Assembly: GCA_035576005.1 (NCBI GenBank)
Contig: DATLXH010000188.1
Coordinates: 1-22,856, forward strand
Direction of reading: 5' to 3'
DNA length: 22,856 nt
Source: DATLXH01 sp035576005
GTDB lineage: Bacteria > Acidobacteriota > Thermoanaerobaculia > Gp7-AA8
The stretch's first letter is position 1; each line of letters opens with the position of its first letter. The notes below the pieces were generated by a model, which saw only the letters and a program-made list of their open reading frames with translations, had not been told where the DNA came from and made no database searches. Positions 6,241-13,818 of this stretch are shown piece by piece. Position numbers and translations under genes: made by a program.

Positions 6241-8325
6241 ATGCCGAAAATCGTACGTGCGGTCTGTCCCCACGACTGCCCCGACACCTGCTCGATGCTG
6301 GTGACGGTGAATGATGACGGACGGGCAACCAAAGTCGCCGGCGACCCCAATCACTCCTTCACACAAGGTTTCCTCTGCACAAAGGTCGCTCGCTACATCG
6401 AGCGCACGTATCACGAAGACCGGCTTCTCTTTCCGCAGATCAGAACCGGCAGAAAGGGTGAAGGAGTATTCCGTCGCGCTTCATGGACTGAGGCGCTCGA
6501 CCTCATCTCCGCGAAGCTTCACTCGATCATCGCCTCGCCCCTCGGTCCCCAGGCCATCCTCCCCTACTCTTACGGCGGGACCCTCGGACAGATCCAGGGG
6601 AGCTCGATCGACCGGCGCTTTTTCCATCACATCGGAGCTTCACTCCTCGATAGGACAATCTGCGCGAGCGCAGGCATCGCCGGAGTGAATCTCACGTACG
6701 GGACCCGGATGGGTACCGACTCCGAGACGGTCAATGAAGCGCGACTCATCCTGCTCTGGGGAACAAACACTCTCACTTCGAATCCGCATCTCTGGCCGTA
6801 CATCAGAAAGGCCCGCGCCGCTGGCGCGAAGATCATCTGCATTGACCCGCTCCGCACACGAACCGCTGGTGCGTCCGATGAGCACATAGCGATTCGCCCC
6901 GGAACTGACGGAGCGCTCGCGCTGGGGATGATGCATGTCCTCTTCCGCGACGGCCTCTACGATCGAGATTATCTCGAGACGATGACCGTCGGCTGGGAGA
7001 AGCTGCGCGATCGCGCACTTAGCGACTATGCACCGGACCGAGTGGCCGCGATCTGCCGCCTGGAAGCGGCGACCGTTGAACGGCTTGGACGCCTTTACGG
7101 CGAGGTGCGCCCCACATTCATCAGACTCAACTATGGACTGCAGCGGCATGCGGGCGGCGGGATGGCAGTCCGAACTATCTCGATTCTCCCTGCGATTACA
7201 GGCGCATGGAATGATGTGGGCGGCGGGTGTCAGCTCTCGACCTCAGGGACATTTACCCTGAATGGGAGCGCGCTCGAACGCCCCGACCTCATCCCTCCCG
7301 GAACCCGCACGATCAACATGAGCGCACTCGGCGATGCGCTCACGCGAGTAGACGATCCGCCAGTGACAGCCCTGATCGTCTACAACTCCAACCCGGCGGC
7401 CGTAGCACCAGACCGCGAGGTGGTTCTGGCCGGCCTGCGTCGTGAAGATCTTTTCACAGTCGTTCTCGAGCACTTCAAGACCGATACGGCGGATTACGCA
7501 GACGTACTCCTTCCTGCGACGACGCAGCTCGAGCACGAGGATCTTCACAAGGCTTACGGTCATCTTTACCTGATGCACAACGCCCGGGCGATCGACCCGC
7601 TTGGGGAGGCGCTCCCGAATACCGAAATCTTCCGGCGGCTGGCAAGCGCGATGAAACTCGAAGAGCCGTACCTGTACGAGAGCGATGACGAGTTGATGCG
7701 TCAGGCTTTGCACTCGCAATCGCCGTCCCTCGAAGGCATCACACTCGACTCGCTCCGCGACGAGGGACCGCGGCGGCTGGCCCTCCCCTTCCCGCACATG
7801 CCTTTCGCGAAGGGAGCCACGTTTTCGACGCCAAGCGGAAGAATCGAGATCGAGTCTGCGCGTGTTGCGGCTCTGGGATTCGATTCCGTTCCTCTTTACA
7901 TTGCTCCTTACGAATCCGAGGAGCGCGATCCGGAGCTCGTCAGAAGGTTCCCGATGACGCTCATCTCTCCTCCCGCACACACCTTCCTCAATTCGACTTT
8001 TGTGAATGTCGCATCTTTGAGAAGGGTCGCGGACAAGCCGACGCTCGAGATTCATCCTGACGACGCGGAGAGCCGTCAGATCTCCTCAGGGACAGTTGTG
8101 GCGATCTTCAACGACCGCGGACGTTTCACTGCTGAGGCCGTCGTCACCGATCGTGTGCGGCCCGGCGTCGTAGCAGCGCCGTCCATCTGGTGGGGCAAGC
8201 TCACAGCGGACGACACCAACGCGAACCAGACAACCTCACAGCGCCTGACAGACCTCGGCGCTGGAGCCACGTTCTACGATAACCAGGTCGAAGTCTCTCT
8301 GCCTGACATGACTCTCCGTCGCTGA
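6241..8325 (+). CDS. Molybdopterin oxidoreductase (cytoplasmic, 4Fe-4S)
   Basis: Member of the molybdopterin-guanine-dinucleotide oxidoreductase superfamily, 694 aa. The N-terminal 4Fe-4S site is C9-x3-C13-x3-C17-x28-C46 followed by Lys48, in VCPHDCPDTC and FLCTK. Next come the large Mo-cofactor domains: SYGGTLGQIQG, TICASAGIAG near the expected metal-ligand region, LILLWGTNTLTSNPH, ICIDPLRTRTA, IRPGTDGALALGMMHV, and NPAAVAPD. The C-terminal molydop-binding domain (about 580-694) has LEIHPDDAE and GVVAAPSIWWGK. There is no twin-arginine signal, so it should act in the cytoplasm. The longer in-frame ATG at 6001 is rejected because homology and Cys spacing start here. No electron-transfer subunit or cofactor gene is adjacent, so the substrate is unknown. 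Confidence 0.88.
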   Translation: MPKIVRAVCPHDCPDTCSMLVTVNDDGRATKVAGDPNHSFTQGFLCTKVARYIERTYHEDRLLFPQIRTGRKGEGVFRRASWTEALDLISAKLHSIIASPLGPQAILPYSYGGTLGQIQGSSIDRRFFHHIGASLLDRTICASAGIAGVNLTYGTRMGTDSETVNEARLILLWGTNTLTSNPHLWPYIRKARAAGAKIICIDPLRTRTAGASDEHIAIRPGTDGALALGMMHVLFRDGLYDRDYLETMTVGWEKLRDRALSDYAPDRVAAICRLEAATVERLGRLYGEVRPTFIRLNYGLQRHAGGGMAVRTISILPAITGAWNDVGGGCQLSTSGTFTLNGSALERPDLIPPGTRTINMSALGDALTRVDDPPVTALIVYNSNPAAVAPDREVVLAGLRREDLFTVVLEHFKTDTADYADVLLPATTQLEHEDLHKAYGHLYLMHNARAIDPLGEALPNTEIFRRLASAMKLEEPYLYESDDELMRQALHSQSPSLEGITLDSLRDEGPRRLALPFPHMPFAKGATFSTPSGRIEIESARVAALGFDSVPLYIAPYESEERDPELVRRFPMTLISPPAHTFLNSTFVNVASLRRVADKPTLEIHPDDAESRQISSGTVVAIFNDRGRFTAEAVVTDRVRPGVVAAPSIWWGKLTADDTNANQTTSQRLTDLGAGATFYDNQVEVSLPDMTLRR

Positions 8326-8456
8326 GACGCCGACGTCCCGTAAAATATGCATCACGAGTTTCTGAGCGCGACAGAAATAGCCCTGTCTCCGCACGGTTAC
8401 CATCAGCGCTCGACAATCCCGGAAAGGCGCACCGAAGGTGCGGTGACAAATCAAAA

Positions 8457-9242
8457 TTGATCTACGCGATTCCCATAGCGATCGTCCTGGCGGCGTTTCT
8501 CCTTCTCATCTACCTCAACGAACGGAAGGGCCTTCTCAGCGCGGACCGCTTCCCCTCGCTGGCTGCGAAAGTCGGCGCGTACGCATGGCTCGGCGCACTG
8601 CTGTTGCTCGTTTCGTCTCTCGTCATCGCGGCCTCGACGCAGACTCCCGACCCGGAACAGATCGATCACATTTCCTTCTGGTCGCTGTTCGACTTTCACC
8701 TGATCCTCCTCGTCTTTCTGTTCGGTTGGTGGCTTCTCACAGGCAGGCCCGGGATCCAGAGGTTCATGAATCTTTTCAGTCGCGATCTCGCCGAGAGCAC
8801 ATTCATCGGCGTGGCGGCTGGAGTCGGCGGATGGGCGCTCACGATCGCGCTTGCCCTGGGCGTTGCAGTGATCCTCAACGCGGTCGGCCTGATCCCCGAT
8901 GATGTCAAACCGTCGCCGATGATTCCGTGGATGGCAGGACTTCCGATCTGGAAAAAGTGCGTCATCATCCTGTCGGCGATGACGGTCGAAGAGGCGTTCT
9001 TCAGGGGCTTCCTTCAGAAGAGAATCGGACTCATCGCCTCGACACTGATCTTCGCCATCGCACATGCCGGCTATGGCCAGCCGTTCATGCTCATCGGGAT
9101 CGTAATCATCTCATTCATCATCGGGCTGACATTCTGGAAGACACGCAACCTGTGGCCGTGCATCGTGGCTCATGGGGTATTCGACGCGATCCAACTTTTT
9201 GTGATCGTCCCGCTGGCTATGAAGTTCATGCCTGTGAGTTGA
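8457..9242 (+). CDS. CPBP family intramembrane glutamic protease
   Basis: 261-aa polytopic membrane protein with hydrophobic segments at roughly 2-20, 41-60, 78-95, 115-142, 190-205, 207-226 and 244-257. The CPBP (Abi, CAAX protease-like) motifs are complete: EEAFFRGF at 178-185 (E178, E179, R183), H203 in FAIAHAGYG, and HGVFD at 239-243. In the type II CAAX prenyl protease Rce1 these residues form the glutamate active site. Bacterial members include bacteriocin self-immunity proteins and membrane proteases with unknown substrates, and no bacteriocin-like gene is visible nearby. The start is TTG with no clear Shine-Dalgarno sequence; the first residues already form a membrane helix, which supports the position. 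It converges on the TPR-AIM24 gene across the REP cluster. Confidence 0.85.
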   Translation: MIYAIPIAIVLAAFLLLIYLNERKGLLSADRFPSLAAKVGAYAWLGALLLLVSSLVIAASTQTPDPEQIDHISFWSLFDFHLILLVFLFGWWLLTGRPGIQRFMNLFSRDLAESTFIGVAAGVGGWALTIALALGVAVILNAVGLIPDDVKPSPMIPWMAGLPIWKKCVIILSAMTVEEAFFRGFLQKRIGLIASTLIFAIAHAGYGQPFMLIGIVIISFIIGLTFWKTRNLWPCIVAHGVFDAIQLFVIVPLAMKFMPVS

Positions 9243-9249
9243 TGAGGCC

Positions 9250-9680
9250 ACGTCACCCTTCCGAGGGACCAGCAACCGAAGGCGCCAGGTCAGTCTTCCG
9301 AGGACCAGCCGCCGAAGGCGGCGAAACATCCGTAGCACCCGGCTTCTGCCGGGTGAATGTAAACACCGGAATCGCAACCAGCCCGCGCCAGCGGGCGACA
9401 GACCGCGGCGAAATTGGGTCTTTCGCCCGCTAGCGCGGGCTGACGTTCCTGCTACGCCCTCTCACCCGGCTTAAGCCGGGTGCTACAAAACTTCCGCCCG
9501 CTAACGCGGGCTGACATCCCTGCTACGCCAGCCGCCGAAGGCGGCGAAACATCCGTAGCACCCGGCTTCAGCCGGGTGAATGTAAACACCGGAATCGAAA
9601 CCAGCCCGCGCTAGCGGGCGACAGACCGCGGCGGACAATATCTTTCGCCCCCCTAACGGGGGCTGGACCGTCCCGGGGGG
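9250..9680. repeat. REP-like palindrome cluster
   Basis: Fills the gap between two convergent genes. At least ten palindromes of three stem types: GCCGCC-GAA-GGCGGC; CACCCGGCTT/AAGCCGGGTG types at 9336-9355, 9463-9482 and 9559-9578; and GCCCGC-type stems at 9381-9396, 9425-9440, 9496-9511, 9604-9619 and 9647-9663 (the last with C-runs). A 106-bp block is duplicated (9305-9410 and 9528-9633, about 3 differences). No ORF of interest. It could stop transcription from both sides. Confidence 0.9.
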
Positions 9681-9698
9681 AGAACTCGCCGCAATGCG

Positions 9699-11009
9699 CT
9701 ACTGCTCCGAGACCACCACACCATCGCCTTCGAAGCGAATCTTGAAGGCGCCCTCAACACTCTCGATCATTACATTCTCGAGATGGCGGTCGTCGATCAC
9801 CGAGGCCACGAGCCTTCCCGTCCAGGCAACCAGGGCGTGCGAGGAGATGGATAGCGGGTACTCGCGCGTGACCCGAAGTGTCATCGGTTCGATCAACGTC
9901 GAGATCGCAAGCGATCCCTTTCCGAAGATCTTCACGGTGTCGATCTTCTTCTGATACGAGGCATCGTAGATCGGCTCGACACGATACGACAGCGAGTCCT
10001 CCAGCGCCAGCAGATTGGATCCCTCGACGTAGATGAACTCTTCGTTGAGATCGAGAAGAAATGTCTTTCTCCCCTTCTCGTAAACGAAGATCCTCCCCTC
10101 GCCAGTTGCCTTCACGAGTGTCTGCGCGGTTGTTCCTGAGAGCACTGACTCCGCCGCGAACTTCAAGTTCCCTGAGTAACTCGACACGGTCCCACGCTTG
10201 ACGTGAACGCTGTCCTTGAAGTTGATCTCGAGGAATCCGTTCTCGTGAAGCGCGAACGTGCGTGATGCTCCTTCAATCTTTCTCTTGAGGTCGAGTCGTG
10301 CTTCGTTAGTCGGAGGGGGATCGTCAACCGCTTCCCGCAGCTTTCTCGCGGCCGTTGTCCCGGCGACCGACTCTTCGAGTGGCGGGATCTGCGGCTGGGC
10401 AAACGGCTCGGGTGGAGCGTTGTCGGGAGCGACGGTCTCGCTTCCCGCCATCGTTCGCGACGGTGTTGGCGAAGAGGTTACCGGCGATACATCGCCGGGC
10501 GCGGAAATCTTGCGGGCCCCCGCGCCACTCCCTCCGTTGCTGGCTTCCATCTCACGGATGATCTTCTCTGCACCGGCGAACTGCAGGTGCTCCATCGCCG
10601 GGCCGAACTTTCCCCGCTCCTTGTATAAAAGTCCAAGGTATAAATGGGACTTTGAATAGTTGGGCCTCAGCTCGATTGCCCGGAGCAGATGCGTCTCGGC
10701 GTCGTCGAATTTTCGCTGCTTGAAGAGAATCAGCCCCAGGTTCGAGTGGAGGATGAAGACCGACGGATTGTCCTTTGCAAGGCGTCTGTAAATGACCTCC
10801 GCCTCCGGGTATGCGTTGGTCTTGAAGTAAACGAGTCCAAGCAGATTCAGGACGTCGGCATCATCAGCGCGAAGGCGCTGCGCCACTTCGAGCTCGGGCC
10901 GCGCCTCGGCGTAACGGCCCTCCTCGAAGGACTTCCGTCCGCGGTTGTAGTGCAGCAGAAACACTCCCTGATCAAAAGGAGGCGGGACGTCGGGGTTGTG
11001 CTCTGGCAT
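9699..11009 (-). CDS. TPR protein with C-terminal AIM24-like domain
   Basis: 436 aa with no signal peptide or membrane segment. Residues about 17-150 are tetratricopeptide repeats: FEEGRYAEARPELEVAQRLRADDADVLNLLGLVYFKTNAYPEAEVIYRRL is followed by two or three further units ending in GLLYKERGKFGPAMEHLQFAG. Residues about 155-235 are a low-complexity Pro/Ser/Thr/Ala linker. Residues about 245-436 look like an AIM24 (DUF124) beta-rich domain: GTVSSYSGNLKF, TGEGRIFVYEKGRKTFLLDLNEEFIYVEGSNLLALE. AIM24 domains have a trimeric TRAP-like fold of unclear bacterial function; the TPR part should mediate protein binding. Transcribed alone. A TACAAT box lies 7 nt before the ATG, suggesting a leaderless mRNA. 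TPR assignment is firm, AIM24 fairly firm. Confidence 0.85.
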   Translation of the reverse strand: MPEHNPDVPPPFDQGVFLLHYNRGRKSFEEGRYAEARPELEVAQRLRADDADVLNLLGLVYFKTNAYPEAEVIYRRLAKDNPSVFILHSNLGLILFKQRKFDDAETHLLRAIELRPNYSKSHLYLGLLYKERGKFGPAMEHLQFAGAEKIIREMEASNGGSGAGARKISAPGDVSPVTSSPTPSRTMAGSETVAPDNAPPEPFAQPQIPPLEESVAGTTAARKLREAVDDPPPTNEARLDLKRKIEGASRTFALHENGFLEINFKDSVHVKRGTVSSYSGNLKFAAESVLSGTTAQTLVKATGEGRIFVYEKGRKTFLLDLNEEFIYVEGSNLLALEDSLSYRVEPIYDASYQKKIDTVKIFGKGSLAISTLIEPMTLRVTREYPLSISSHALVAWTGRLVASVIDDRHLENVMIESVEGAFKIRFEGDGVVVSEQ

Positions 11010-11016
11010 TCCGTCG

Positions 11017-11022
11017 ATTGTA
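11017..11022 (-). promoter_or_regulatory. Possible minus-10 box of a leaderless transcript
   Basis: On the minus strand TACAAT, then CG, then five bases, then ATG: a 7-nt gap identical to that of the molybdopterin oxidoreductase gene. A possible minus-35 (TTTCGT) lies 18 bp upstream. No Shine-Dalgarno sequence. Confidence 0.45.
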
Positions 11023-11137
11023 CAGAGTCAGGAAGCGTAGACGAAACATTCGAGACTGCACCCTTCGCCCCGTTTCAAAGTGCGAAGTGCTTGCAGTGGC
11101 TGCTCGATCAGCGCGGGATGAAGGTGCGGGCTGCTAG

Positions 11138-11315
11138 CCCGCATTTCTCACAGACCGTCCCCGTGAGGCGGTGGAGAGTGGTCTGGATGCGAGGCGCACG
11201 ACGGTTTTGCGACGAAGGCATAGTCGACACTATGTCGAGGAGTGAAACCGTTGTGCAACGAAGCAGACAGGCCGCTATCCGCCGCCTCACGGGGACGGTC
11301 TGTGAGAAATGCGGG
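11138..11315. repeat. 178-bp hairpin element, full copy B
   Basis: Ends are CCCGCATTTCTCACAGACC and its complement. The outer 34 bp of the two arms are perfectly complementary. The arms then diverge partly and meet in a perfect central hairpin at 11219-11234 with loop CGAC, whose centre (11226.5) is exactly the midpoint of the element. The whole copy can fold into one long stem-loop. It lies downstream of the lytic transglycosylase and supplies that gene's last codons and stop. No ORF of transposase type is inside. Confidence 0.9.
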
Positions 11316-11979
11316 CGAGTTGCTTCGTCAGCCCGCTGCTGGCGATCGGCGGTCCGGCAAGAGGCTTTCGGAAACCGCCTCGCATGGTTGGCGAGGAGCT
11401 TCGAGCCACCTCGACTCCGCCATAGGGTCTGCCGTAGTACACCGTCAACGCGCGGCGTACGTACGTCATGGTCTCCCGATACGGCGGGATCCCGCCATAT
11501 CGCAATACACGGTTCTCCCCGGCATTGTAAGCAGCGAGAGTGCGGGACAGGTCAGAGGGGAACATCTTCATGAGCTTCGCAAGGTAGGTCACGCCACCAC
11601 GTATATTCTGATCCGGGTCATGGACGCGGTCGACGTTGAACCGTTTTGCAGTCTCGGGCATCAGCTGCATCAGCCCTCGGGCGCCTTTGTTCGAAACGCA
11701 GGCAGCGTTGAAGTTCGACTCCACCTGAATGACAGCCTTTACAAAGACGGGATCAACGTCGTGCTCATCCGAATACTTCTGGATCAGCTGCTCATACTTC
11801 GTGACGCGGTCTCTCTGCTTTGCAAGCCAGACGAGATCAGAGCCCCCTGACCCAGCTGTTGGAGTGTTGTAGATCATCTTCTTGCCATCGCGACCGATGA
11901 CAAGGTGAACTTGCGCACTGGAATCCGCTGCCCAGACGAGAATCAACAGAGTGGAAAGCACGCGGATTCGTAGGATCAT
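11287..11979 (-). CDS. Lytic transglycosylase (SLT domain), exported
   Basis: Cuts the glycan strand of peptidoglycan with 1,6-anhydro product formation, in the periplasm. 230 aa from the ATG at 11979. Residues 1-22 form a signal peptide (ILRIRVLSTLLILVWAADSSA). Residues 24-40 resemble a small DUF4124-like strand-rich segment. The SLT domain runs about 63-190: catalytic Glu87 in VIQVESNF, NKGARGLMQLMPETAKRF, the Asp/Asn-rich DPDQNIRGGVTYL and AAYNAGENRV. The frame is open 14 residues further upstream, but that extension would precede the signal peptide. The last nine codons (ending ISHRPSP) and the TGA come from the end of repeat copy B, so the native C-terminus was probably replaced by insertion; the catalytic domain is complete. 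Divergent from the MazG-like gene. Confidence 0.9.
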   Translation of the reverse strand: MILRIRVLSTLLILVWAADSSAQVHLVIGRDGKKMIYNTPTAGSGGSDLVWLAKQRDRVTKYEQLIQKYSDEHDVDPVFVKAVIQVESNFNAACVSNKGARGLMQLMPETAKRFNVDRVHDPDQNIRGGVTYLAKLMKMFPSDLSRTLAAYNAGENRVLRYGGIPPYRETMTYVRRALTVYYGRPYGGVEVARSSSPTMRGGFRKPLAGPPIASSGLTKQLARISHRPSP

Positions 11980-11987
11980 GGCGACTG

Positions 11988-12016
11988 ATGGTAGCAATTC
12001 GCGACAAATGGAGCAA
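11988..12016 (-). promoter_or_regulatory. Predicted promoter of the lytic transglycosylase
   Basis: On the minus strand TTGCTC (12016-12011), a 17-bp spacer and TACCAT (11993-11988), ending 8 nt before the ATG at 11979. This predicts a leaderless or nearly leaderless mRNA. The minus-35 overlaps the ribosome site of the divergent MazG-like gene. Confidence 0.4.
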
Positions 12017-12019
12017 AGC

Positions 12020-12358
12020 ATGACACTGCAGGACGCCCAGAAAACAGTCGACGACTGGATCGGACAGTTTGAGGAAGGTTACTTCCCACCACTTCCGATG
12101 CTGGCCCGCCTGACCGAGGAAGTCGGAGAGCTGGCGCGCGAGATCAATCACCGATACGGAGGCAAAGTCCCGAAGCCGGGAGAAAGAGATCGAGAGATCG
12201 CCGAAGAGATCGGGGATGTTCTATTCGTCCTCGTCTGCCTTGCGAATTCCCTCGAGGTAGATCTCGACGACGCTCTGGCGGCAGTCATCGAGAAATATCG
12301 AGTGAGAGATGGGAAGCGGTGGACCGTGAAGAAATCTGAGGATCACTCGTCGGAATGA
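12020..12358 (+). CDS. MazG-like nucleotide pyrophosphohydrolase
   Basis: 112-aa single-domain all-alpha NTP pyrophosphohydrolase. It has the metal-binding glutamates in LTEEVGELAREI and in EIAEEIGDVLFVLVCLAN (the ExxD pattern of MazG-type enzymes). Such enzymes hydrolyse NTP or dNTP to NMP and pyrophosphate as house-cleaning or dNTP-pool control. Length fits single-domain MazG (YpjD-like) rather than the two-domain E. coli protein. I chose the ATG at 12020 because GGAG lies 6 nt upstream; earlier in-frame ATGs (11951, 12008) fall in the divergent gene. Ends in a charged tail. No toxin-antitoxin partner is adjacent. Confidence 0.88.
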   Translation: MTLQDAQKTVDDWIGQFEEGYFPPLPMLARLTEEVGELAREINHRYGGKVPKPGERDREIAEEIGDVLFVLVCLANSLEVDLDDALAAVIEKYRVRDGKRWTVKKSEDHSSE

Positions 12359-12545
12359 CGACCGGCGCGGTGGCCCGGTCGATGAAGCTTTGTCATCCGA
12401 AGCGGGTGCGCCGCGCCTGAGAGAAAGAAACGATGTGTCGTCCCGGCCGAACCCAGCTTCGATACTGTGAGTTTCCTTGATGCTTGGGCGGACGGGACCC
12501 AAAGCGGCGGAGACCTCGCAAGTTTCTACTCAGTTCGTTAAACGT

Positions 12546-12588
12546 GTAGCGCTCCTCAATGCGAGCGTTCTGGCTGGTCGAACGCTAC
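12546..12588. repeat. Nested inverted repeats at the 3' end of the CNB gene
   Basis: GTAGCG (12546-12551) pairs with CGCTAC (12583-12588), and inside it GCGTTC (12565-12570) pairs with GAACGC (12580-12585). The outer right arm includes the stop codon of the minus-strand cyclic-nucleotide-binding gene. No T-run, so a simple intrinsic terminator is doubtful. The rest of the 12359-12584 gap holds only a degenerate TGTCATCC-type repeat near 12390. Confidence 0.4.
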
Positions 12589-13091
12589 CGATTGCACATC
12601 GCGTAGGCTTCGCGGAACGTCGGGTTTTCCACCAGGGCCCGATTGACTTCAAAGTACGTCCGGACGATGTCGTTGGTCTGTACGAGCCTGGTTCGAAGGT
12701 CGAGTGCGAGTGCCCGCCAGAATTTCGCAGCAGCCTTCGGAGACTCGCCGAGAAAGTGCGCGAGATCGTGAACGGATAGAGAGAGAATTTCGCAGTCTGT
12801 TACGGCCGACACGGTTGCGGTCGCGAAGCCATCTTCCAGAATGGAAAGCTCCCCGAAAGTCTGTCCTGCGAGCAAGTCGTTGAGGATCACATCATGCCCG
12901 TCGACGCGACTGCTGATACGGACCTTTCCGCTTCGAATGATATGGAGCGCCCGATTCGAGCTTCCCTCTTCGAGAATGACTTCCCCCTCCCGATGGACGG
13001 TGCGTTTCAACGCTTTCGAGATCGCTTCATGCTCCGACGGTTCAAACTCCATCAGGAGAGTCACATTGCGCAAAAAATCGAGCTCACTCAT
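12585..13091 (-). CDS. Stand-alone cyclic nucleotide-binding domain protein
   Basis: 168 aa. Residues about 8-120 are a CRP-type cyclic nucleotide-binding beta-roll: LFMEF-like start, REGEVILEEGSSNRALHIIRSGKVRI, then the phosphate-binding cassette FGELSILEDGFATATVSA. The cassette keeps the Gly-Glu pair but has GFATATV where CRP-like proteins have an Arg for the cyclic phosphate. Residues 120-168 are helical with no helix-turn-helix, so this is not a DNA-binding regulator by itself; it may sense a ligand and act through a partner, or only dimerise. The ATG has a GAGGA Shine-Dalgarno sequence 6 nt upstream, and a TATAGT box lies further up. The upstream side faces hairpin element copy C. Confidence 0.85.
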   Translation of the reverse strand: MSELDFLRNVTLLMEFEPSEHEAISKALKRTVHREGEVILEEGSSNRALHIIRSGKVRISSRVDGHDVILNDLLAGQTFGELSILEDGFATATVSAVTDCEILSLSVHDLAHFLGESPKAAAKFWRALALDLRTRLVQTNDIVRTYFEVNRALVENPTFREAYAMCNR

Positions 13092-13164
13092 GGCGATTCC
13101 TCATCGAGAGGGGAACTATAAACGAAACCCGATGGGACCGGGGTCCGCAGACCCTCCCACCTGG

Positions 13165-13342
13165 CCCGCATTTCTCACAGACCTTTGTCGGGAGACGGCG
13201 GAGAGTGGCTTGGATGCGAGGCGCACGGCGATTTTGCGACGAAGGCATAGTCGACACTATGTCAAGGAGCGAAATTGCCGTGCAACGAAGCAGACAGGCC
13301 GCTATCCGTCGTCTTACGGCGAAGGTCTGTGAGAAATGCGGG
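13165..13342. repeat. 178-bp hairpin element, full copy C
   Basis: Same length (178 bp) as copy B, with the same central palindrome at 13246-13261 centred exactly on the midpoint. The conserved 19-nt ends are intact. The 15-bp subterminal stretch differs between its own arms at five positions, four of which would be G-T (wobble) pairs. Flanks begin and end with CTGG on both sides, a possible 4-bp target duplication. It lies between the divergent CNB and AraC-HTH genes. Confidence 0.9.
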
Positions 13343-13391
13343 CTGGCGGCCAATTGAGAATACAATTTCGAAAAGGCGGAGCTGACAAAGA

Positions 13392-13736
13392 ATGGACGGT
13401 CTGTTGCGATCGCTCGTCAGATGTGTGCGTCGGCGTCTGCGCAGCGACGAGGAAGTCAGTGTCGAGTGCGTGACGCGCGAGCTTGGCTACACGCGGCAAT
13501 ATGTGTCTGCACGCTTCCATCGCGCCACGGGACGGCTCCTCAGCCACTTTCTGAAAGAAAAGCGCCTCGAAAAGGCCGCGAGGCTTTTAAAGCGCGGCTC
13601 TCTCAAGGTCTCCCAGGTGTCCCGTCGCTGCGGCTTCGAATCGGAGAATTACTTCAGGCTGCAGTTTCGTCGCCGTTTCGGCATGTCTCCTCGACAGTTT
13701 CGGCTCAGTGGAACGTTCCGCCCCCTGGCGAGGTAA
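13392..13736 (+). CDS. AraC-type helix-turn-helix protein, stand-alone DNA-binding domain
   Basis: 114 aa consisting almost only of the AraC/XylS DNA-binding domain with its two helix-turn-helix motifs: first VECVTRELGYTRQYVSARFHRATGRLLSHFLKEKRLEKAARLL (about 24-66), second VSQVSRRCGFESENYFRLQFRRRFGMSPRQFR (about 73-104). The usual GFESENYFxxxF(R)xxxGxSPxxfR signature is intact. There is no ligand or receiver domain, so it resembles the small MarA/SoxS-type regulators whose level, not a ligand, sets activity. A GGCGGAG site lies 10 nt before the ATG and a TACAAT box at 13362-13367. Highly basic. Target genes unknown. Confidence 0.85.
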   Translation: MDGLLRSLVRCVRRRLRSDEEVSVECVTRELGYTRQYVSARFHRATGRLLSHFLKEKRLEKAARLLKRGSLKVSQVSRRCGFESENYFRLQFRRRFGMSPRQFRLSGTFRPLAR

Positions 13737-13763
13737 GCGCTCGTCCAGCCTGGAACCTTCGTG

Positions 13764-13785
13764 GCCGGACATTCCAATGTCCGGC
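13764..13785. terminator. CCGGACATT hairpin between convergent genes
   Basis: GCCGGACATT and AATGTCCGGC form a 10-bp perfect stem with a 2-nt centre, between the convergent stops at 13736 and 13819. Same family as 3221-3248. Its position suits a bidirectional transcription stop, though no T-run follows. Confidence 0.4.
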
Positions 13786-13818
13786 GTCTTTCCCGGCAAG
13801 TAACAATCGCGCCACAAT

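Noticed and set aside
8451..9065. Minus-strand charged ORF of 204 aa
   Set aside because: Antisense of the CPBP membrane protease gene; its charge pattern is the reverse image of hydrophobic codons.
9250..9680. CRISPR array
   Set aside because: Repeats are palindromes of mixed types with uneven spacing and duplicated linkers, not identical direct repeats with unique spacers; no cas genes.
12020..13091. Toxin-antitoxin reading of the MazG-like gene with its neighbour
   Set aside because: MazG-like enzyme and CNB protein are convergent, of ordinary size and unrelated to known toxin pairs.
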